A stretch of DNA of 64,000 nt. Source: Phalacrocorax aristotelis (taxonomy: Eukaryota > Chordata > Aves > Suliformes > Phalacrocoracidae). The notes under the pieces are model-generated. The model saw nothing but the letters and a program-made list of their open reading frames with translations. It was not told the origin of the DNA and made no database searches. The stretch lies in assembly GCF_949628215.1 (NCBI RefSeq), contig NC_134288.1:7695682-7759681 (forward strand), written 5' to 3'. The position numbers and the translations under genes were made by a program. Positions 58,701 through 64,000 of the stretch are shown here, piece after piece; the first letter of the stretch is position 1; every line of letters starts with the position of its first letter.

Positions 58701-61700
58701 TGAGCCGCATGAACCAGGGCTCCTTGTGCTCCATCAGGGGCATGCTGACGTCCCGCTCCTCGCAGGGCAGCCCCTTCTCCGCGATGACCAGCCGCACCTG
58801 GGGCAAGATGCCAGGGAGAAAGGGCTCAGTCCCACACACCAAGCCAGTACTGAGAACCTTCGAAGCACCCCGAGAGCCCCACCGCCACCCCATCACCCTC
58901 CTTGGCCCTCCCCTGCCACTTAAGCACAGCTATGTGCCAGGACACACCTCGTCCTGCAAGAAGCCAAGCAGCTCTTGGCAGGGGGCAGCTGCAAAATCCA
59001 GGCAGCCAAGCAGGGATTTCCCTTCCCAGCAAATGGGGGAGACCCAAACCCATCCTAACTTTGCAGGATCATGGACCATCCTCCCTTTGGTCACTGGTGG
59101 CCCATGCGACAGGCGGAGGGGCTGGGGGGCTGAGACCTTGCAGCAGGTGGAGAGAGGCAGTAGCTCCCAGCTGGGGGAATCAGTGATGCTGCTGTGGGTC
59201 TCAGCATAGCCCAGCACATACCCGAGGAGGAAGCAGAGACTGCAGCAATGCTATGCTTTGCACCCAGTGGGTGCTACTGCCTGGCTGAAGGAGGCCTGGA
59301 TGCTAACTCAGGTATGTCCGACTCTCGGGGTGGGCTCTGGCTTTACCAGGCACATTTTGAGCAGGGAGAAGGCTCTGTTTTGTGGAGGGTTTCAAGCAGC
59401 CCCTGCAGCCTGCGTGGCATCCCTCCTCCTCTACACTGTCGCTGGCACAGGGTCATCGCCCACCATCTTTGCACCTTTTCCTTCATGAACCTCCCCGGCC
59501 GCTGCCCTCCTTTAGCCGCAGGCCAGCGAGCAGCACCCCTGGGGTGGCACCCACCCATCTTGTGGGTGGGAAAGCTGAGTCCAGCGGTGCAGGAGGGCAG
59601 GAGGAGGCAGGAGTGGGGCTGGATGTGGGGCACCATCCCCCATCCCCATGGCCTACGGATAGCCCTCAGGGCTGATCCTGCTGCTTTGCTCTGTGCTTGA
59701 GATGGTGTTGAATATGCACTCAGGGATGGCATTTTAGGTTTCTGCGTTATAAAAACCTGACTGTTATGAACCAAGTATGTCAAATAGGAAAAAAACAAAA
59801 AACAAAAAGCTCTAGGGATGTGAGACAGTCACGATTTACAGAACCACTGAATGAGGGAAAAGCACTTGTTTTCTTCCAGCTAGCAGCAGCTAAAAATACA
59901 ACTTAACAAATATAAGCATTTCTATGAGTACTTCAGAGTTCCTGGAGAATTAGTCATTAATTATTTACAGGGATGGCAAATTAATTTTTTCTTTTAAAAT
60001 CAAACAAGGAAAAGCCTGGGTCCCGCAACTGCAACTTGTTCTTGGCCTTTTCCTCCCAGCTGATGGATAAACCCAAGCCAGGACCTCCCAGCGCATCTAG
60101 CCCCAAGCTTCCCGTGCTTCCCCGTTTCACTATAAAAAGCTGAGGCCGAAAGCCTGGCATGAGGTAGCTGCCAAGCATGAGGCCGCACAGGCAGGAGGGC
60201 TCAGCTCCTGGGGTAACCCCTGTGCCTGCAGGCAAGGGGAGCCCCTGCCAGTGCCTTGAGGCGGGGTCCCAGCCAGTGGTCATGAAACATGCCCAGGCCC
60301 CCCAGCTGGTCCGCACAATACCAGCACACCTGTGATGAGGCATCTTGTGTAAAAACCCAACACTGGCTATACAACTTCAAAAATCCCTTTGCAGGCAGGG
60401 CCATATCCTGGTGGGGGCTCAGGATCCTTCCCACAAACAGCCCCAGCACCATGGGGGTTGTTCCGAGCAGCTCCCAGGGCAGAGCAGAAAAAGCTTCGCC
60501 TGCCGCTGGCTCTGAGCAAAACTCTGCTGCAGGGGGTTCCCATGCAGCCCCCGCTACTCCCCACCTTGCGATGCCCATCACCCCAGCTTGTGCTCATCTG
60601 CCTTCCAGCAAACGCTCTTTCCTTGCAAGTGACCTCAAAAGCAAAGCTCAAAGCCATGCCAGCTGGCTCTAGGTGTGCCCTGCCCTGTCCCCAGCATCCC
60701 CAGCCCCACAGAGGTGAGGCTGGTTGTAGGAAACCCGATACAAGAAGTGCCTTAACCGCTGCCTCCCTGCTACCGGTGGCGGACCAAGCAAGACAAAAAA
60801 TAACAGCAAGCCCAGCGCAAGGCGGGGAAGCCGGGCACAAGCATCCCTCGTCGGCGCGGATCAGGAGCTGGTTAGTCACCCACCGCCAGTGGCGGTAAAG
60901 CCGACCATGTGCAGCCACCCTGCTGCGTTTGGCACCCTCCTGTCTTTGTGCCTGCAAGTAGGAACACACATCTCTACCCTCAGCCTCCCCACGGGGCTGC
61001 AGGGCTCCAGGGGACCCTTGCACCAGGGGAACTTTTTGTTTCCCCCACCCCTCTGAATAGCCCATTCCCCATATAATATATATGGTGTGGGTTTATAACG
61101 TATATGGGGGGTTTGGGGCCGGGAGAAGAAGGCTGGGTTTGCTATACAGCTGCTGTGCTGCAAAATGTGCATTTACTATTTCCTAGGAAATGTGATTTCT
61201 CGCTGGGGCACCCCGGGAATAGGATTTCCAGGGTGCCGCTGCAATGTCGGGGTAAATCACTACCTGTCAGGGGGCTGCATGCTGGGGTCTGCTCCCTGGA
61301 AGGAGTGCAGCTTGGGGGCAGCCTCCCACTCTCCCAGCAGCAAGGTGGTCCCGGGGCCTGGCTAAGCCTTTGTCTGCGCTCCTGGCCATGCCAGGGTTGG
61401 GCTGTGAGCAAGCACAAAGCCAAGGCAGCTCCTGGTACAAGCTGCACTCCAAAAGCAAAAGCAGGATTTGGCTGAGCCCCCCCGCCAACCCCTCCCCAAG
61501 CAGATGCTGTTAAAACACAAACCACAGGCACAAAAGAGCTGCCTGGCCGCACGCTGCTGCCCTCGCCACCCCTGGGGATGAGCCCCTTGCTCTCCCAACG
61601 AGTGCATCCATCCTCCCCAGGCAAGAGGATGCCCCAGGGACTGGAGGTGATTCTTCCCTGGGAACCCGGTTGAGCGAATTTTTTTTTTTCTTTTTACCTT

Positions 61701-61877
61701 TTGTGAGCTGAAGGACTGGGTCCAGTGGTACAAAACCAGTCTGTCCTGGGATTTGAGAGTGGGGTCTGTTGGGTCCTGGTTTTCCTCCCCCTCGGTGGAT
61801 TTCCCTGCGTCGTTCTCCAGCGCCGAGATGGGCCACCAGCTGCAGTTGGTGGGAGTAACATTATTGGGAGTCGCCAT
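49361..61877 (-). CDS. GDAP1L1: GDAP1L1: GST-like GDAP1 paralogue, 6 coding exons, 367 aa
   Basis: GDAP1L1 is the paralogue of GDAP1, a mitochondrial outer-membrane GST-fold protein mutated in Charcot-Marie-Tooth disease. It is neuron-enriched, mainly cytosolic, and reported to move to mitochondria under oxidative stress. Exons are 61877-61698, 58797-58605, 55198-55025, 52901-52804, 52658-52544 and 49704-49361. They join in frame to 367 residues plus TAG, the human length. The start MATPNN.TPTNCSWWP is the family N-terminus. The thioredoxin-like GST-N domain runs about 47-125 (LVLYHWTQSFSSQKVR, EVPVIIH). The GDAP1-specific alpha-loop and GST-C domain follow to about 310 (CELWLCGCVFTLADVLLGATLHRL). 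The C-terminal hydrophobic anchor (SFFGASFLMGSLGGMGYFAYWYL) with a KKKYI tail targets mitochondria. All splice sites are GT/AG and the reading frame is intact. Confidence 0.96.
50728..50862. promoter_or_regulatory. Homeodomain-rich AT patch, candidate enhancer
   Basis: Two TAATTA palindromes (50740-50745 and 50825-50830) plus further ATTA/TAAT words (CAATTACTAATGA at 50847-50859) cluster within 135 bases of an otherwise GC-rich intron of a neuronal gene. Such clusters often mark conserved enhancers, but conservation cannot be seen from one sequence. Confidence 0.3.
51463..51483 (+). repeat. (CAG)7 trinucleotide run
   Basis: Seven perfect CAG units lie in intron 5 of GDAP1L1 (CTG on the transcribed sense). 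This is a short microsatellite with no coding consequence. Confidence 0.9.
52544..52658 (-). CDS. GDAP1L1: GDAP1L1 coding exon 5
   Basis: This exon of 115 bases codes AKILEHDNVNYLKKILGEL and DQIEAELEKRKLEYQ plus one base before GTAGGT. The charged helical sequence continues the alpha-loop into the GST-C domain. Confidence 0.95.
52804..52901 (-). CDS. GDAP1L1: GDAP1L1 coding exon 4
   Basis: This exon of 98 bases completes Arg and codes HLANASTELMKLDHEEEPQL through SKQKKLM, then GTAAGT. It forms part of the GDAP1-family alpha-loop. Only 145 bases of intron separate it from exon 5. Confidence 0.95.
52902..55024 (-). other. GDAP1L1: GDAP1L1 intron 3
   Basis: The intron is 2.1 kb and GC-rich, with several chance frames on both strands. 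I recognise no extra exon, repeat family or RNA gene. Confidence 0.75.
55025..55198 (-). CDS. GDAP1L1: GDAP1L1 coding exon 3
   Basis: This exon of 174 bases completes a Glu codon (G|AA) and codes NVIQLIPEPGSL, YRELLDSLPMDAYTHGCILHPEL and MIPKYATAEIR, then one base of the next Arg before GTAAGT. The sequence is nearly identical to the mammalian protein. Confidence 0.96.
55199..58604 (-). other. GDAP1L1: GDAP1L1 intron 2
   Basis: The intron is 3.4 kb. An AT-richer stretch at 55830-56000 and homeodomain words at about 56150-56168 (CTAATTAACAG, AAATTAGAG) stand out slightly. I see no coding or repeat family. Confidence 0.7.
58605..58797 (-). CDS. GDAP1L1: GDAP1L1 coding exon 2
   Basis: This exon of 193 bases opens after CCCCAG with VRLVIAEKGLPCEERDVSMP and runs to MEKNFTG plus one base before GTAAAG. 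It carries most of the GST N-terminal domain, including WFMRLNLGEEVPVIIH. Confidence 0.96.
58798..61697 (-). other. GDAP1L1: GDAP1L1 intron 1
   Basis: The intron is 2.9 kb. An AT-rich patch at 59870-60010 carries ATTAATTA (59956-59963) and AAATTAATTT (59978-59987). A near-palindromic CCATATAATATATATGG occurs at about 61068-61084. I see no extra exon. Confidence 0.7.
59870..60010. promoter_or_regulatory. AT-rich homeodomain-word cluster in GDAP1L1 intron 1
   Basis: The patch contains ATTAATTA, AAATTAATTT, a TAGTCATTAA word and ATTTACAG, in contrast to the GC-rich flanks. It resembles an intronic enhancer in composition only. Confidence 0.25.
61698..61877 (-). CDS. GDAP1L1: GDAP1L1 coding exon 1
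   Basis: The exon codes residues 1-60. The opening and the LVLYHWTQSFSSQK end are strongly conserved. The linker between (about 21-45, acidic and Thr/Asp-rich) differs most from the human protein as I recall it. The donor is AAAAG|GTAAAAAG followed by a poly-A tract, weaker than the others in this gene. Confidence 0.95.
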
Positions 61878-62130
61878 GACAGCCTGCGAGCGAGCGGGGA
61901 GAGGGACGAGGGAGCGAGCGGCGCTAGCCCAGCATCACATGGGCTCCTGCCAGCAGCATCACTCCCGGGGCAGCTCCATTTCCCCGGCCGGGGTGGGCAG
62001 TGCAGGGTGCTGGGCACCGGGGTTCACAGGAGAGGATGGTGGCGGTGGTGTGAGTAAAATCGCAGCCCGTCCCCGCTCGTGGTGGGGCTCCCACGGAAAC
62101 ATGCCGCGCTTGCAGGCATCGCTTCAATAG
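61878..62130 (-). promoter_or_regulatory. GDAP1L1: GDAP1L1 5' UTR and promoter region
   Basis: The 250 bases upstream of the ATG are GC-rich with moderate CG content (GCGAGCGAGCGGGGAGAGGG-type sequence) and no TATA box. This suits a CpG-type neuronal promoter. The transcription start cannot be placed from sequence alone. Confidence 0.5.
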
Positions 62131-62150
62131 GCGAGTCAGCAGCAGAGGCT

Positions 62151-62172
62151 CCTGCCTGCCTGCCTGCCTGCC
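62151..62172 (+). repeat. (TGCC)5 microsatellite
   Basis: Five perfect TGCC units occur upstream of GDAP1L1. Confidence 0.9.
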
Positions 62173-64000
62173 AGTTTGGCAATCTGGGGCAGCTCCAAAC
62201 CCTGCAGCTCCTTAGGAATGTTTTGCAGCAGTGATTAAGATTTGTTTTGACTGGTTTAGATATGGCAAATATATAATAAATAGCTATATTGATGGATACT
62301 GGTTTTAAAATGCCTAGCAGGTGTCTCCTCTGCCTTGTAACCTTCATGGAAAGAAGCAGCAATGGCCCTTTAAAGGTATTCAGTGACTTTTGGAGAGCAG
62401 AGATTAATTACTGCGTAATGGATGTTATGTAGCATGTACCAGAGTAGAGCCCCGGAGCCCTCACTGTGTACCAGAGCACCAAGGTACCCGGCCAAACCGA
62501 ATGAGCCCTCCTGCACAAAAGTACGTACGGTTTGGGGTCATTTCCAGAATTAGCAAGGTGTGTCGCAGTTGCAAACCAGCTGGGTTTCTTCTGCCCAGAG
62601 AGCACTGGGGCTTCTGTAGCTGTCGCTTTCCAGGGGCTAAAAGCATTACCCAGAGGTTTGCAGGAAATACCTGTAGGCAGCTGACACGATTCTAGACACA
62701 GCGAGCTGGACACGAGACATGTGGGCCTGTGCTTTATGACACTTGGCTTCATCACGCTCCATCTCCAGCAATCTGGCAGCCTGGAGATAATTTCCCACAC
62801 ATGGGGCTAGCTGCCAGTGCCAGGGGGTAAAACCTGCCTGGTTATGGGGGTTATAGGGGCAAGCTATGGAGAGAATGGAGGAGAGGGCTCTGCAGGCTTG
62901 GTCTTGGGGCTGCGAGAGGGCTCTGGGTGTGAGCGTGGCTCCTCCATGCATTGTTCTCATCTCCACCCAGGCTGGGACTGCTGAGGTTCCCCCAGGTGTG
63001 AAGGGAAATGGGAGGGCTTGGGAGAGCTGGGTCAATTGGGGAAACTGAGGCATACTTCACCCAAGAGCACTAGGAGGGAGTGGTACCCAGCTGCAGAAAC
63101 ATAGTGAAAGGAGCAATTTTCTGATGGTTGGGAGGTGAAAATTAATCCTTTGGTGTTGTGATGCCCTGCTCCCAAGGGTATGCAGGAGGGTGATGGTGGA
63201 GGGATGAGGCTGGGAAGTACTATGCCTGCCCTACCTTCTCCCCGCCTTCTCCCCTGTAGGCAGCAGCCTCAAGAATCATCCTCCTTCCCCAGCCTGGGGC
63301 TTTCCAAGTGCTGCCAGAGACCCCTCAGGGCTCCCACAGGGAAAGGCTCTTGCTTGGCCTCTGCTTCAGGGCTGCAAAGTCAGGGCAGTGGCCTGCGCTG
63401 CTGCAAACTTGGAGCAAACGGGGCTTTGAACAAAGATCTGACCCCATCGTGTGGTGCTGTCCTGCCTTCTGCGCCGCAGCCTCCCCTCCCACCCGCTCGG
63501 TGCAGGAGAGCCCTCACTGACCAGGAAGCACCTTTTGGGGCCCCTTTCACTGGAAAGGGACACCTTTGGGTTTAGGAAAGGAAAGGAACAGCTTGACCAA
63601 GCAGAAGCTGTTCCCTCCTGTGGATCGGTGTCCAGAAAGCCCCATCTAGTGGTATATTTTGTGATGAATTAATGCTGCACCGTTGGGAATAAAAAAATGA
63701 CAAGTCACTTCATCCCTCTGGGTCCTGCAGGTATGCAGCACCTCTGGAGACACTTAGCTATTTATCCGGGTTTTGGTTTGCTAAACTGAGGAAGGCTTGA
63801 GGGGCAGGATTGGTGCCAGCCTGCTTTAGGGGTGTCCTGACCTTGCGTGACCTTGAGATCATCCCCAGCTCTCGTCCACAGCCTGTGAAAGGGGATGATG
63901 CTGGGCTGCCCCACAGGACACTGTGCAGCCAGACCCGGTGGCATCAGCAGAGCCTTGGCAGAAGGTGCCATCGGGGCAAGACTGCGGGTGCTGGTGGTGT
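62173..64000. other. Flank upstream of GDAP1L1, no gene seen
   Basis: An AT-rich patch at 62215-62320 (with ATATATAATAAATAGCTATATTGATGG-type words) stands apart from GC-rich DNA to its right. A weak MIR-like stretch lies near 63036-63085 (GGGGAAACTGAGGCA, then CCCAAG). In human the next gene outward is OSER1; nothing of it is visible here. Confidence 0.5.

Noticed and set aside
60367-61065. Minus-strand 232-codon frame in GDAP1L1 intron 1
   Set aside because: It has no homology I recognise; neighbouring frames on both strands are equally long because the region is GC-rich.
63036-63090. MIR-like stretch (GGGGAAACTGAGGCA ... CCCAAG)
   Set aside because: Only two short words match the MIR core and the spacing is altered, so I could not support it as a feature.
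1-64000. tRNA/rRNA genes, CRISPR arrays, endogenous retroviral genes
   Set aside because: I saw no cloverleaf-like gene, no rRNA sequence, no spaced direct repeats of CRISPR type and no retroviral gag/pol/env-like frame.

Overview
This window is nuclear DNA from a vertebrate, most likely a bird. Three CR1 LINE fragments of avian type are present, including the typical 3' tail GGTTGGACTTGATGATC...TTCCAACC...TTCTATGATTCT. Genes are split by GT/AG introns, and the gene order HNF4A - R3HDML - FITM2 - GDAP1L1 matches human 20q13.12 (avian chromosome 20 synteny is known from chicken). I cannot name the species from the sequence. Most long open frames here are chance frames in GC-rich non-coding DNA.

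Layout, left to right. (1) Bases 1-8558 are read as the first intron of HNF4A (minus strand); the rest of that gene lies beyond the left edge. The alternative P2 first exon is 8559-8607. It codes 16 residues and is followed by a clean splice donor. Upstream at 8767-8824 is a compact block of HNF1, homeodomain (PDX1-type) and ONECUT-type sites. (2) R3HDML, a secreted CAP-superfamily protein, lies on the minus strand at 10759-14673. Five coding exons join in frame into a 253-residue protein. A good poly(A) signal sits at 10319-10324. (3) Bases 14774-34127 hold no gene I can support. They contain a CR1 copy (about 26350-26876), a MIR SINE remnant (about 30060-30185) and low-complexity tracts. (4) FITM2, the ER lipid-droplet/acyl-CoA diphosphatase gene, is on the plus strand at 34828-37745. 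It has two coding exons (271 residues) and starts in a CpG island. Two closely related CR1 copies in opposite orientation flank it. (5) Bases 37746-49360 are AT-richer intergenic DNA. (6) GDAP1L1, a GST-like protein related to the mitochondrial GDAP1, is on the minus strand at 49361-61877. Six coding exons join in frame into 367 residues, and its 5' flank runs toward the right edge.

FITM2 and GDAP1L1 converge; R3HDML and FITM2 are divergent with about 20 kb between them; R3HDML and HNF4A-P2 are in tandem with the P2 start codon about 2.15 kb past the R3HDML stop. The genes are not functionally linked beyond conserved linkage. I found no novel multi-gene system. The most rewarding signals are the tiny HNF4A P2 exon with its promoter grammar, and several candidate regulatory islands inside introns. 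All exon coordinates were derived by reading splice sites and checking phase by hand. Comparisons with human proteins are from memory and were not computed.
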